NCBI GenBank assembly: GCA_033795365.1
Contig: JARYGU010000019.1
Coordinates: 48,714 to 112,713 of the forward strand
DNA: 64,000 nt
Direction of reading: 5' to 3'
From: JARYGU01 sp033795365
GTDB taxonomy: Bacteria > Pseudomonadota > Alphaproteobacteria > Rhizobiales > Rhizobiaceae
Below, piece after piece: positions 1 to 9,238 of the stretch. The translations under genes and the position numbers were made by a program. The notes beneath the pieces are model-generated. The model searched no databases. It saw only the letters and a program-made list of their open reading frames with translations, and was not told where the DNA came from. The stretch's first letter is position 1. Every line of letters starts with the position of its first letter.

Positions 1-1148
1 CCGGCCGGCGTATCCGGCATGACCAGCACGAACTCCTCCCCGCCGTATCGGCAAGCGAGATCCGCGCCGCGCACCGCAGTCCGGATGCGGGCAGCGAGTT
101 CCTTCAGCACCTCGTCTCCCGCGTCGTGCCCGTAGGTGTCGTTGATCAGCTTGAAGCGGTCGATATCCGTCATGCAGACGGAGAGCGGCCGGCCGCGCGC
201 CGCGGCACGCTCGATCAACAGCTTCAGGTGATTGTCGAGATAGCGCCGATTGTGCAGGCCCGTCAGCCCGTCCGTCACCGCGAGCTCGATCGTCTGGCGC
301 AGGCTGGTGCGCAGGCGGTCGTTGTAGCGCTTGCGGCGGATCTGCGTAAGGCTGCGGGCAATCAGCTCGTTCGGATCGATCGGCCGCATCAGGTAATCCG
401 TCACGCCGAGATCGAGCGCGCGCACGATCATGTCCTCGTTGCCCTTCTCGGCGATCAGAAGGATCGGCAGGAAGCGCGTACGCTCCAGCGAGCGGAGCTG
501 CGAGCACAGCCGCAACGGATCGTAGTCCTCGAAATTGGCGTTGACGATGACGAGTTCGAACTGGTTTTCCGCCGCTTCGAAAAGAGCGGCCTGAGGATCC
601 GACATGCTGATGACGTCGGCGATCGGCCTGAGGGCGCGGGTGATCCTTTCCTGCGAATTGCCGCGTCCGTCGACCAGCAGCACCGAACCGGGCTCGTCGC
701 CCATCGCACTGTCGAAACCCGCTTCCATGGAAATCGCTTCCGCCGTGGCGGCGCGAATGCGCAACTCGTCGGTCAACGTCTTCAACCGCACCAGGCTCTT
801 GACGCGGGACATCAACTGCAGATCGTTGACGGGCTTTGTCAGAAAATCGTCCGCGCCGGCCTTCAGACCCCTCACCCGGTCCGAGGGCTGGTCGAGAGCG
901 GTCACCATGACGACCGGAATATGCGCGGTGCGCGGATTGGCCTTCAGCCGCTCGCAGACCTCGAAACCGTCGATCTCAGGCATCATGACGTCGAGCAGGA
1001 TGAGATCCACTTGCGTTCGCTCGCAGATCGCCAGCGCATCATGACCGCTCTGCGCCGTCAGGACGTCGAAATATTCGGCAAGGAGCCTCGCTTCCAGAAG
1101 CTTCACATTGGCCGGTATGTCGTCGACGACGAGGATGCGGGCGGTCAT
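1..1148 (-). CDS. pleD: PleD-type response regulator / diguanylate cyclase, 3' end cut by window
   Basis: Two N-terminal receiver domains precede a GGDEF domain that makes c-di-GMP. The first receiver shows ILVVDDIPAN, the phospho-acceptor in LLDVMMPEIDG and the lysine in FLTKPV. The second is degenerate. The cyclase signature RYGGEEF lies at about positions 25-50, preceded by RGAD, which fits the inhibitory RxxD I-site. In Caulobacter, PleD drives the swarmer-to-stalked transition under PleC/DivJ phosphorylation. The gene starts 13 bases after the divK stop, so the two are probably cotranscribed. Only the end of the cyclase domain is missing. The ATG at 1148 gives the family N-terminus MTARILVVDD. 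Confidence 0.95.
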   Translation of the reverse strand, partial: MTARILVVDDIPANVKLLEARLLAEYFDVLTAQSGHDALAICERTQVDLILLDVMMPEIDGFEVCERLKANPRTAHIPVVMVTALDQPSDRVRGLKAGADDFLTKPVNDLQLMSRVKSLVRLKTLTDELRIRAATAEAISMEAGFDSAMGDEPGSVLLVDGRGNSQERITRALRPIADVISMSDPQAALFEAAENQFELVIVNANFEDYDPLRLCSQLRSLERTRFLPILLIAEKGNEDMIVRALDLGVTDYLMRPIDPNELIARSLTQIRRKRYNDRLRTSLRQTIELAVTDGLTGLHNRRYLDNHLKLLIERAAARGRPLSVCMTDIDRFKLINDTYGHDAGDEVLKELAARIRTAVRGADLACRYGGEEFVLVMPDTPA

Positions 1149-1161
1149 GCGCGGGCTTTCT

Positions 1162-1533
1162 TCATGCGTCGCCGAGATAGGTCTTGATGGTTTCGATGAA
1201 TTTCGGCACCGAGATCGGCTTCGAAACATAGGCTTCGCAGCCACCCTGGCGGATTCTCTCCTCGTCTCCCTTCATGGCGAATGCGGTAACGGCGATCACC
1301 GGGATGACATGGAGTTCGGCGTCCTCCTTCAGCCACTTCGTGACGTCGAGGCCGGAGACCTCGGGAAGCTGGATGTCCATGAGGATGAGGTCCGGGCGAT
1401 ACTTGCGCGCGAGGTCGAGCGCTTCCATGCCGTTCCGGGTCTGGATCGTCGTATAGCCGGACGCCTCGATGAGGTCCCGGAAGAGCTTCATATTGAGCTC
1501 GTTATCCTCGACTATCATCACCTGCTTGGGCAT
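1162..1533 (-). CDS. divK: Single-domain response regulator DivK
   Basis: This 123-residue stand-alone receiver domain has no output domain. The acidic pocket is in VMIVEDNELN, the phospho-acceptor Asp in LILMDIQLPEVSG, and the conserved Thr and Lys in VTAFAMKGDE and YVSKPIS. DivK is the essential cell-cycle regulator that relays DivJ/PleC signals to DivL-CckA-CtrA. Its position directly upstream of pleD is the conserved alphaproteobacterial arrangement and supports the assignment. The ATG at 1533 matches the family length. The frame stays open further upstream, but that part reads antisense to the next genes and does not resemble protein. Confidence 0.96.
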   Translation of the reverse strand: MPKQVMIVEDNELNMKLFRDLIEASGYTTIQTRNGMEALDLARKYRPDLILMDIQLPEVSGLDVTKWLKEDAELHVIPVIAVTAFAMKGDEERIRQGGCEAYVSKPISVPKFIETIKTYLGDA

Positions 1534-1674
1534 CGCACATCCTCGTCCCGCTCTCCAGCCTTGCAACGTTTCCCGAGAGATATAAGTTGCAGCAATGCCG
1601 ATTTCATCTGGTCCGGCCTTCGCCAGATTAGCGCCATTTGGTTGATTAAAAGGTAAACTTTCAGGGACAAACCC

Positions 1675-1971
1675 ATGCTCACCCCAAAAGAAACAGGCTC
1701 CTCCGATGCCGAGTCGACCGCCATCGCGGTCCTCGGCTGGCTGGCGAACGAGCCGGAACTGCTCTCGCGCTTTCTCGCGCTGACGGGGGTGGAGCCAGGC
1801 GCCGTGCGCCATGCGGCAGGCGATCCCGCTTTTCTCGCCGGGCTTCTCGATTTCCTGATGAGCCACGAGCCGACGCTGGTGGCCTTCTGCGATGCTACGG
1901 GCACGAAGCCGGAGGCGGTCGTTCGCGCGCATATGGTGCTGAACGGTCCGGTGGACCACGGAGAATACTGA
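1675..1971 (+). CDS. DUF3572 family protein
   Basis: This 98-residue acidic, helical protein resembles the DUF3572 family found next to divK in Rhizobiales. It contains FLALTGVEPGAVR and the paired FLAGLLDFLMSHEP. No enzymatic motif, signal peptide or membrane segment is visible and the function is unknown. Its TGA overlaps the ATG of the next gene (TGATG), suggesting translational coupling. It diverges from divK, and the 141-base divergent region 1534-1674 should hold both promoters. I could not pick a convincing CtrA or sigma-70 box there. Confidence 0.8.
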   Translation: MLTPKETGSSDAESTAIAVLGWLANEPELLSRFLALTGVEPGAVRHAAGDPAFLAGLLDFLMSHEPTLVAFCDATGTKPEAVVRAHMVLNGPVDHGEY

Positions 1972-2621
1972 TGCAGGCAACGGTGCCTCTCGATCACGTC
2001 GCACTCGGCGACAGGCCGCTGATCGTCTGCGATATTGACGAGGTCGCGCTCGAATTCCTGACGCCCTTCCGCAACTTCCTCCTGTCGCGGGGCCATGATC
2101 TCCTGCCGCGCTCGTTTCGCCTGCACGGCAATATCGTGACGCTTCCGGACGGCGGGGTGACGGCGGACGATCTCGTCGCCATTCTCCTGGAGGACTTCTT
2201 TGCCACCCAGGAAGATTGGCAGGGCGCCGCCGAGCTCGCGGTCGACACGCTGACCGCGCTCGGCAGGGAGGCCGACGTGGTGTTCCTCACCGCCATGCCG
2301 CCACGCCACGAAGCGGCGCGCCGGCGCCTCCTCGACCGTCTCGGCCTGCCGTTTCCGATGGTGGCGACCGAGGACGCGAAGGGACCGGTCGTGCGCGCGC
2401 TTCACCGTCAACGTCCCCTGCCCGCCGTCTTCATCGACGACATCTCGCGCAACCTGCAGTCCGTGCGCGATCACGCTCCCGAAACGCTGCTCGTGCATCT
2501 CATGGCCAATGCGCAATTCCGCGCGATGATGCCGGATCCAGGCGACGGCATCCTGAAGGCGACGGGATGGGCGGACGCCGCCGAACACATCCGCCGGCAC
2601 TGGTCGCCCGGCCGCCCCTGA
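1971..2621 (+). CDS. HAD-superfamily-like protein
   Basis: This 216-residue soluble protein has an N-terminal CDIDEVALEF motif that fits the HAD nucleophile signature DxD. FLTAMPP (motif II-like Thr) and VFIDDISRNL (motif IV-like double Asp) follow in the expected order. This suggests a phosphohydrolase or a degenerate HAD fold. The substrate is unknown. It overlaps the upstream DUF3572 stop codon by one base and is probably translated with it. The 143 bases after it contain the dinB promoter and LexA box. Confidence 0.7.
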   Translation: MQATVPLDHVALGDRPLIVCDIDEVALEFLTPFRNFLLSRGHDLLPRSFRLHGNIVTLPDGGVTADDLVAILLEDFFATQEDWQGAAELAVDTLTALGREADVVFLTAMPPRHEAARRRLLDRLGLPFPMVATEDAKGPVVRALHRQRPLPAVFIDDISRNLQSVRDHAPETLLVHLMANAQFRAMMPDPGDGILKATGWADAAEHIRRHWSPGRP

Positions 2622-2708
2622 TCCCGGCGCCGCGGCAACGGCTGCCTTCCATTCGCGATATTCCGGTGCATGACGCGCTGAATTCATCGGATTCGCCATC
2701 CTGCTTGC

Positions 2709-2758
2709 TTGAGAGTCGCGAGCTTAAGCGCTACTGTCGAAATGTTCAATCTTTGTTC
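2709..2758 (+). promoter_or_regulatory. dinB promoter with LexA (SOS) box
   Basis: The alphaproteobacterial LexA operator GTTC-N7-GTTC is exact at 2744-2758. It lies just after a plausible promoter, TTGAGA (2709-2714), 17 bases, TACTGT (2732-2737). The box would sit over the transcription start and ends 6 bases before the dinB ATG. This fits known SOS control of dinB genes. Confidence 0.8.
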
Positions 2759-2764
2759 CTGTCC

Positions 2765-4051
2765 ATGGGCGCCGACCATACACGCTTTCCGGGATTTTGC
2801 CGCGACTGCCTGAGCGGGCAAAGCGAGACCGCGCGCCGCTGCCGAAGCTGCGGGAGCCCGCGCCTTCTCCATCATCCGGAACTCTACCGCCTGACGCTCG
2901 CACATATCGATTGCGACGCCTTCTATGCGGCCGTGGAGAAGCGCGATAATCCGGAGCTCGCCGACAAGCCGGTCATCATCGGCGGTGGCAAGCGCGGCGT
3001 CGTCTCGACGGCCTGCTATATCGCCCGCATTCACGGCGTGCGTTCGGCGATGCCGATGTTCAAGGCGCTGGAGGCCTGCCCGCAGGCGATCGTCATCAAG
3101 CCGGATATGGAGAAATATGTCCGCGTCGGGCGCGAGGTCCGCGCGCTCATGCAGGAGCTGACGCCGCTCGTCCAGCCGCTTTCGATCGACGAGGCATTCC
3201 TGGAGCTTAAGGGTACGGAACGGCTGCATCACGACCCGCCGGCGCGCGTGCTCGCCCGTTTCGTACAGCGCGTCGAAAAGGAGATCGGCATCACCGTCTC
3301 CGTCGGCCTCTCCTATTGCAAGTTCCTGGCGAAGGTCGCCTCCGACCTGCAGAAACCTCGCGGCTTTTCCGTCATCGGCGAGGCCGAGGCGCTCGAATTC
3401 CTGCGCACCAAACCGGTCAAGCTGATCTGGGGTGTCGGCAAGGCCTTCGCCGAGACTCTGGAGCGCGACGGGATACGCGACATCGGCCAGTTGCAGACGA
3501 TGGAGGAGAACGAACTGATGCGCCGCTACGGCGTCATGGGCAAGCGTCTCTTCAACCTGTCGCGCGGCCGCGACGATCGCGAAGTCCACCTGAACGAGGC
3601 GGCGAAAAGCGTTTCCTCCGAGACGACCTTCTTCGACGACATCTCGGACCATGACGAGCTCGTCGCCATCCTGCGGCGGCTGAGCGAGCAGGTTGCCGGC
3701 CGGTTGCGCAAATCGGCGATCGCCGGGCAGACCGTGGTGCTGAAGCTGAAGACGGCCGATTTCAAGATCCGCACCCGCAACCGCAAGCTCGAAGACCCGA
3801 CCATGCTGGCCGACCGGATCTTCCGCATCGGGCTCGAACTTCTGCGCAAGGAGACGGACGGCACGAAATTCCGCCTGATCGGCATCGGCGTGACCGACCT
3901 TGCGGATGCCGGGCGCGCCGATCCGCCCGACCTCGTCGACCCGCAGGCAAGCCGGCGCGCGGCAGCGGAAGCCGCGATGAACACGCTGCGCGACAAGTTC
4001 GGCAGGACGAGCGTCGAAACCGGCTACACCTTCGGCAAAGCGCGCCGGTAG
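2765..4051 (+). CDS. dinB: DNA polymerase IV (Y-family translesion polymerase)
   Basis: This 428-residue Y-family polymerase performs error-prone bypass of lesions. The palm starts at LAHIDCDAFYAAVE with catalytic Asp residues, and SIDEAFLEL carries the second catalytic Asp-Glu pair. Helix-hairpin-helix and little-finger regions follow. Ahead of the palm is a Cys4 cluster (FCRDC and CRSCGS), an N-terminal extension seen in rhizobial DinB proteins. No clear beta-clamp-binding motif is obvious at the C-terminus. The ATG at 2765 is chosen because the frame upstream overlaps the HAD-like gene and the LexA box. The gene is likely SOS-induced. Confidence 0.94.
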   Translation: MGADHTRFPGFCRDCLSGQSETARRCRSCGSPRLLHHPELYRLTLAHIDCDAFYAAVEKRDNPELADKPVIIGGGKRGVVSTACYIARIHGVRSAMPMFKALEACPQAIVIKPDMEKYVRVGREVRALMQELTPLVQPLSIDEAFLELKGTERLHHDPPARVLARFVQRVEKEIGITVSVGLSYCKFLAKVASDLQKPRGFSVIGEAEALEFLRTKPVKLIWGVGKAFAETLERDGIRDIGQLQTMEENELMRRYGVMGKRLFNLSRGRDDREVHLNEAAKSVSSETTFFDDISDHDELVAILRRLSEQVAGRLRKSAIAGQTVVLKLKTADFKIRTRNRKLEDPTMLADRIFRIGLELLRKETDGTKFRLIGIGVTDLADAGRADPPDLVDPQASRRAAAEAAMNTLRDKFGRTSVETGYTFGKARR

Positions 4052-4140
4052 GTTTCCCGCGCGGGCCGCTCGAATCCCGATCGCATCAAAACTTCCTTAA
4101 ATCAGAGCTTTTATCATCGCCGCCAGTGTATTGCGTATGG

Positions 4141-5469
4141 ATGGCTTCGATGATCGCACGTCTTGCCGCGGGGCTCGGTTTCCTCGCCCTCATTCTCTCC
4201 TCCGGAACCGCGCTTTCGAGCACCCTGGAAGGTCCGCTGCAGATCATCGTTTCCAAGGATCTGCAGTCCCTGAAGGTCTATGACGGCGACGTTGTCGTCG
4301 CCAAATCGAAGGTTTCGACCGGCAAGGCCGGACATTCGACACCGACCGGCATCTTCTCGATCATCGAAAAGAAGAGAATGCATCACTCCAACCTCTACGA
4401 CGACGCGCCGATGCCCTTCATGCAGCGGCTGACCTGGTCGGGGATCGCGCTTCATGCCTCCAGCCATGTGCCGTCCTACCCCGCCTCGCATGGCTGCGTC
4501 CGCATGCCGAACGATTTCGCCAAGATGCTTTATGGTCTGACGCGGCGCGGCGGGCATGTGCTCGTCAGCGAGGGCGAAGTCGAGCCGCGGCGGATCAGCC
4601 ATCCGTTCCTCTTCCGCCCGGCGGTCGTGCCGCCGGACACGCAGCTCCTCTCCGACGTCCAGCTTCGTCCGGCGATACCGGATGCGACGGAAGATGCAGT
4701 CGAGGTCGCCATGGCCGATCCGAAACCGGCCTCCGCCGAACAGATCGTCAAGGCGGTGCCGCAGGACCCGATCCGCGTCCTGATCACCCGGCGCGACGTC
4801 CGGCAGACGCTCAAGGACGTGCAGGTGCTTCTCAACGATCTCGGCCACGAGGCGGGCATTCCGGACGGCCTTGCCGGCGCGCGGACCTTCGCGGCGATCC
4901 GCTCCTTCCAGACGGCCGAAGGCCTCAAGGCTGACGGCATGCTGACGCCGGAGCTCATCGGCGCGGTCTATGCCAAGGCCGGCAAGGGCACGCCGCCGAA
5001 CGGGCAGATGCTAGTGCGTCGGAAGTTCAAGCCGCTTTTCGACGTGCCGGTGACCATCCGCGATCCTCAAACGGCGCTCGGCGCGCAATTCCTGATCGCC
5101 CGCGACGTCGACGCCGAAACGGGCACGGCGGAATGGTACGGCGTCAGCCTCGAGGACCGGCTGCCGGCCGCGATGAAGAAGCGGCTCGGCATCACCGCGG
5201 ATGCGGACGCATCGGCGCCGGACGGCATCGTCCAAGCGCTCGACCGCATCGATATTCCCGACGATGCGCGCGGCCGGATAGCCTCGCTCCTGACGGACGG
5301 CGCCTCGCTTTCGATCTCCGACACCGGCCTCGGCCCCGAGACCGGCGAAGGCACCGACTTCATCACCGTCACGCACAAGGGGCCGGCGAAAGAGAAGCCG
5401 GTGAAAACCGTTCAGAAAATGAAGAAAAAGCCCAAGAAAAAGAACCCGTCCGTCGTCGCAATCGACTGA
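4141..5469 (+). CDS. L,D-transpeptidase with C-terminal peptidoglycan-binding domain
   Basis: This protein of about 442 residues opens with a hydrophobic signal segment (LAAGLGFLALILSS), so it is exported to the periplasm. The YkuD catalytic domain carries SHGCVRMPN with the nucleophile Cys, preceded by GIALHASS. It would make 3-3 cross-links or attach partners to peptidoglycan. A peptidoglycan-binding-type region follows (LLNDLGHEAGIPDGLAGARTFAAIRSFQ split across repeats), then a low-complexity Lys-rich tail (KKKPKKKN). Starts at GTG 4126, ATG 4141 and ATG 4150 are all in frame; none has a strong Shine-Dalgarno. It converges on dnaE. Confidence 0.85.
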   Translation: MASMIARLAAGLGFLALILSSGTALSSTLEGPLQIIVSKDLQSLKVYDGDVVVAKSKVSTGKAGHSTPTGIFSIIEKKRMHHSNLYDDAPMPFMQRLTWSGIALHASSHVPSYPASHGCVRMPNDFAKMLYGLTRRGGHVLVSEGEVEPRRISHPFLFRPAVVPPDTQLLSDVQLRPAIPDATEDAVEVAMADPKPASAEQIVKAVPQDPIRVLITRRDVRQTLKDVQVLLNDLGHEAGIPDGLAGARTFAAIRSFQTAEGLKADGMLTPELIGAVYAKAGKGTPPNGQMLVRRKFKPLFDVPVTIRDPQTALGAQFLIARDVDAETGTAEWYGVSLEDRLPAAMKKRLGITADADASAPDGIVQALDRIDIPDDARGRIASLLTDGASLSISDTGLGPETGEGTDFITVTHKGPAKEKPVKTVQKMKKKPKKKNPSVVAID

Positions 5470-5495
5470 GATCCTTTTCCTTTCCGGCTTTCAGG

Positions 5496-8400
5496 TCACA
5501 CCAGCTCAACATCCACCACACCCGGTGCCGACCGCATCGCGGCGGCGATCTCCGGCGAAATACGGTAGCGCTCCGTGAGCTCGACCTCGATCTCGCGCTG
5601 GCCGTTGTCCTTGATGACGATGAAGGAGACGAGGCCGTCGCCCCTGGCATTCAGATGTGCCGCAATGGAGCGGAGCGGACCGGAATCGCGCACATAGACC
5701 CGCAGCGCCTTCTGCGCCTGGAGCGATTCCTCCTCCAGCGAGCGCAAAGTCTGGATCCGAAGCCCGATGCCTTCCGGCCTCTCCTCGGCCTGCACGGTCA
5801 TGACCAGCGACTTTCCGGGCTCGAGCAGGTCGCGATACTGATGGAGCATCTCGGAGAACAGAACGGCCTCGAACTGGCCGGAGGCGTCGGAAAAGGCGAT
5901 GATGCCCATCTTGTTGCCGGTGCGCGTCTTGCGCTCCTGCTTGGAGGTGACGGTGCCGGCAAGGCGGCCGGCGGTCGCCCCCTGCTTTACCGCGACGGCG
6001 AAATCCGAAAAATTCTGCACGCGCATCTTGGCAAGCATCGGCGCGTAGGTGTCGAGCGGGTGGGCGGAAAGATAGAAGCCCAGCACCTGGAACTCGCGGT
6101 GCAGCTTTTCGGATGCGAGCCAGGGCGTGAAGGCGGGCAGCGTTATGACCTCGGGACCGGTTGCCGCACCCGCACCGAAAATATCACCCTGGCCGCTGTT
6201 CTTGTCCTCCTGCGCGCGCTGGGCATAGCCGAGCATGCGCTCCAGGCCCCCGATAAGCGCGGCGCGGTCATGTCCGAAGCAGTCGAAGGCGCCGGCCGCG
6301 ATCAGGCTTTCGAACACCCGGCGATTTATAAGCTTCGGGTCGATGCGCAGGCAGAAATCCTCCAGGCTTTCGAACGGGCGGTCGCCGCGGACCTCGACGA
6401 TGTGGCGTACCGCCGCCTCGCCGACGCCCTTGATCGCGGCCAGCGCATAATAAATGCAGTTCTCGCCGGTTTCGAAATGGGCAAAGGACGTCTGCACCGA
6501 AGGCGGAACGACCTTTATGCCGAGGCGGGCGGCGTCCTGGCGGAAATCGTTGAGCTTGTCCGTGTTGGACATATCGTAGGTCATCGACGCGGCCAGGAAC
6601 TCGACCGGATAATGCGCCTTCAGATAGGCCGTCTGGTAAGAGACGATCGCATAGGCAGCCGCGTGCGACTTGTTGAAGCCGTAGTTCGCGAACTTGGCGA
6701 GCAGGTCGAAGATCAGGTCGGCCTGCGGCTTCGACACGCCGTTCTTCACCGCCCCCTCGACGAAACGGGCACGTTGCTTGTCCATCTCCTCCTTGATCTT
6801 CTTGCCCATGGCGCGGCGCAGAAGATCGGCCTCGCCGAGCGAATAGCCGGAGAGAACCTGGGCGATCTGCATCACCTGTTCCTGGTAGACGATGACGCCT
6901 TGCGTCTCCTTCAGGAGATGGTCGATCATCGGATGGATCGATTCGATCTCCTCCTCGCCATGCTTCCGCGCATTGTAGACGGGGATGTTCTCCATCGGCC
7001 CCGGACGATAAAGCGCGACCAGCGCGATGATGTCCTCGATGCAGTCCGGCCGCATGCCGATCAGCGCCTTGCGCATGCCGGCACTTTCCACCTGGAACAC
7101 GCCGACCGTTTCGCCGCGCGAAAGCATCTCGTAGGTCAGCGCATCGTCGAGCGGCAGGCTTTCGAGAGGGACCTCCATGCCGCGCTTGCGGATGAAATCG
7201 ACGGCGGTCTTCAATACCGTCAGCGTCTTCAGGCCGAGGAAGTCGAACTTGACGAGGCCGGCCTGTTCCACCCATTTCATGTTGAACTGGGTGACGGGCA
7301 TGTCCGATCGCGGATCGCGATACATCGGCACGAGCTGCGAAAGCGGGCGGTCGCCGATCACGATGCCGGCGGCATGGGTGGAGGCGTGCCGATAGAGACC
7401 CTCGATCTTCTGGGCGATGTCGAGCAGGCGCGCGACGACCGGCTCCTTCTCCGCCTCCTCCTTCAGCCGCGGCTCTTCTTCGATCGCCTTGGAAAGCGGC
7501 GTCGGATTGGCCGGATTGTTCGGCACGAGCTTGCAGATCTTGTCGACCTGGCCGTAGGGCATCTCCAGCACGCGGCCAACGTCGCGCAGTGCCGCACGCG
7601 CCTGCAGCGATCCGAAAGTGATGATCTGCGCCACCTGCTCGCGGCCATATTTCCGCTGGACGTAGCGGATCACCTCTTCGCGCCGGTCCTGGCAGAAGTC
7701 GATGTCGAAGTCGGGCATCGACACGCGTTCGGGATTGAGGAAGCGCTCGAAGAGCAGCGAGAAGCGCAGCGGATCGACGTCGGTGATCGTCAACGCATAG
7801 GCGACCAGCGAGCCCGCCCCCGATCCGCGGCCTGGCCCGACCGGGATTCCCTGCTGCTTGGCCCATTTGATGAAATCCGCAACGATCAGGAAATAACCCG
7901 GAAATTTCATGCGCTCGATGACGCCGAGCTCGAAATCGAGCCTCTCGCGATAGTCTTCCTGCGTATAGCCGGGCGTCAACCCCAGGAGCGCCATGCGGCT
8001 CTCCAACCCCTCGACCGCTTGTCGGCGAAGCTCGGCCGCCTCGGCGCGCTCGGCCTCTTCCGCATCGTCCGTCGCGCCGGTGAAGCGCGGAAGGATCGGC
8101 CCGCGCGTCTGCAGCACGAAAGAGCAGCGCATGGCGATCTCGACGGTGTTTTCCAGCGCTTCCGGCAGATCGGCAAAGAGCGTCGCCATCTCCTTGCGGC
8201 TTTTCAGATAATGATCGGGCGAGAGCCGGAACCGGTTGTCGTCCGAGACCATGGCATTGTGCGCGACGGCCATCAGCGCATCGTGGGCGTCGTAATCGTC
8301 GGGCGACGGAAAGAAGGGCTCGTTCGTCGCCACCAGCGGCAGATCCTCGGCATAGGCGAGATCCACCATACGCCGCTCGTGCCGCCTGTCATATTGCCCG

Positions 8401-8990
8401 TGGCGCTGCAGCTCGACATAGAGACGGTCGCCGAAAAGCCGCTTCAGCGCCTGAAGCCGCGATACCGCCAGCCCCGGCTGCCCTGCGGCATAAGCCATGT
8501 CGACCGGACCTGCGGAAGCACCCGTAAGCGCAATCAGCCCGTCCGTGCCCACGGCTTCCAGCCACGAGAGCGCGATGCGCACGGATTGCAGGCCCTCCCC
8601 CTCGAGATAGGCGCGGCTCGTCAGTTCGACCAGACGGGCATAACCGACGTCGGTCGCAGCAAGCAGAATGATCGAGGGCATCTTTGCCAGATGCTGCTGG
8701 TGACGCCGCTCCCCGTCGCCCTCGTCCTCCATGTCGATCGATAGCTGACAGCCGATCAGCGGCTGCACCCCGTCGGCGACGGCCTTCTGCGAAAATTCCA
8801 GCGCGGCGAAAAGATTGTTGGTGTCGGTAATCGCGATTGCCGGCTGCTCGTCGGCAACGGCCTTGCCGATGATCTTCTTGATCGGCAAAGCGCCTTCGAG
8901 AAGCGAATAGGCCGAGTGGACCCGCAAATGCACGAACTGCGGGGTGCTCTCCGCCGTCTTGCCAATGCCGTTCCCTATGCCGTCCGCCAT
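5496..8990 (-). CDS. dnaE: DNA polymerase III alpha subunit (replicative)
   Basis: This 1164-residue protein is the catalytic subunit of the replicative polymerase. The N-terminal PHP domain begins HLRVHSAYSLLEGALP. The palm contains PDFDIDFCQDRREEV with the catalytic Asp pair, and GPGRGSGAGSLVAYAL is also present. The C-terminal third holds the helix-hairpin-helix and OB-fold region. Its length fits the DnaE1 type rather than the shorter mutagenic DnaE2. ATG 8990 is preferred over an in-frame GTG at 8999. A large open frame on the opposite strand is only a codon-bias shadow. Confidence 0.97.
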   Translation of the reverse strand: MADGIGNGIGKTAESTPQFVHLRVHSAYSLLEGALPIKKIIGKAVADEQPAIAITDTNNLFAALEFSQKAVADGVQPLIGCQLSIDMEDEGDGERRHQQHLAKMPSIILLAATDVGYARLVELTSRAYLEGEGLQSVRIALSWLEAVGTDGLIALTGASAGPVDMAYAAGQPGLAVSRLQALKRLFGDRLYVELQRHGQYDRRHERRMVDLAYAEDLPLVATNEPFFPSPDDYDAHDALMAVAHNAMVSDDNRFRLSPDHYLKSRKEMATLFADLPEALENTVEIAMRCSFVLQTRGPILPRFTGATDDAEEAERAEAAELRRQAVEGLESRMALLGLTPGYTQEDYRERLDFELGVIERMKFPGYFLIVADFIKWAKQQGIPVGPGRGSGAGSLVAYALTITDVDPLRFSLLFERFLNPERVSMPDFDIDFCQDRREEVIRYVQRKYGREQVAQIITFGSLQARAALRDVGRVLEMPYGQVDKICKLVPNNPANPTPLSKAIEEEPRLKEEAEKEPVVARLLDIAQKIEGLYRHASTHAAGIVIGDRPLSQLVPMYRDPRSDMPVTQFNMKWVEQAGLVKFDFLGLKTLTVLKTAVDFIRKRGMEVPLESLPLDDALTYEMLSRGETVGVFQVESAGMRKALIGMRPDCIEDIIALVALYRPGPMENIPVYNARKHGEEEIESIHPMIDHLLKETQGVIVYQEQVMQIAQVLSGYSLGEADLLRRAMGKKIKEEMDKQRARFVEGAVKNGVSKPQADLIFDLLAKFANYGFNKSHAAAYAIVSYQTAYLKAHYPVEFLAASMTYDMSNTDKLNDFRQDAARLGIKVVPPSVQTSFAHFETGENCIYYALAAIKGVGEAAVRHIVEVRGDRPFESLEDFCLRIDPKLINRRVFESLIAAGAFDCFGHDRAALIGGLERMLGYAQRAQEDKNSGQGDIFGAGAATGPEVITLPAFTPWLASEKLHREFQVLGFYLSAHPLDTYAPMLAKMRVQNFSDFAVAVKQGATAGRLAGTVTSKQERKTRTGNKMGIIAFSDASGQFEAVLFSEMLHQYRDLLEPGKSLVMTVQAEERPEGIGLRIQTLRSLEEESLQAQKALRVYVRDSGPLRSIAAHLNARGDGLVSFIVIKDNGQREIEVELTERYRISPEIAAAMRSAPGVVDVELV

Positions 8991-9124
8991 GCTCGCCACC
9001 CTGATTCACATGCGGCAAGAATACCCGTATTCGCACGGAACGAGTCGAGAAAGATGAACCGGACAGGTCTTTTCCACGCCGGATGTTCACTTCCCTATCC
9101 GGATGCGTTGCCCGGCGGCAAAAT

Positions 9125-9211
9125 TCATATTCCGACAACGAGGACGGAGAAGCTCGCAACGAACATTGCGATGGATGCGAAGGCGGCGAGGTCACGCAGA
9201 AAATCGGTCAT
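9125..9211 (-). CDS. 28-residue SOS-controlled membrane peptide (SidA-like candidate)
   Basis: This very small gene starts at ATG 9211, six bases after a perfect AAGGAG, and stops at TGA 9125. The product begins MTDFLRDLAAFAS and continues as one hydrophobic helix (MFVASFSVLVVGI), so it should be a single-span inner-membrane peptide. A promoter containing an exact LexA operator lies 28 bases upstream of the start. Caulobacter SidA is a 29-residue LexA-controlled membrane peptide that blocks division through FtsW/FtsN. Size, topology and regulation match that type, but I make no claim of sequence homology. An alternative is a type I toxin-like peptide. Confidence 0.72.
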   Translation of the reverse strand: MTDFLRDLAAFASIAMFVASFSVLVVGI

Positions 9212-9238
9212 TTCATGCTCCTTTTCCGTTATGTTTTC

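Noticed and set aside
1534..1674. CtrA-type site (TTAA-N7-TTAA) upstream of divK
   Set aside because: A TTAA is present but the second half at the right spacing is not.
2216..2764. Upstream extension of the dinB frame
   Set aside because: It overlaps the HAD-like gene and the LexA box, and the extra 183 residues are Arg-rich and unlike DinB.
5133..8744. A 1203-codon plus-strand open frame opposite dnaE
   Set aside because: It is antisense to a clearly recognised gene, is Arg/Asp/Leu-biased and lacks any domain; high GC with third-position bias creates such shadows. The same applies to long antisense frames over lolC, rnj, nuoN-nuoM (17148-19775), nuoL and nuoG-nuoF (25194-28103).
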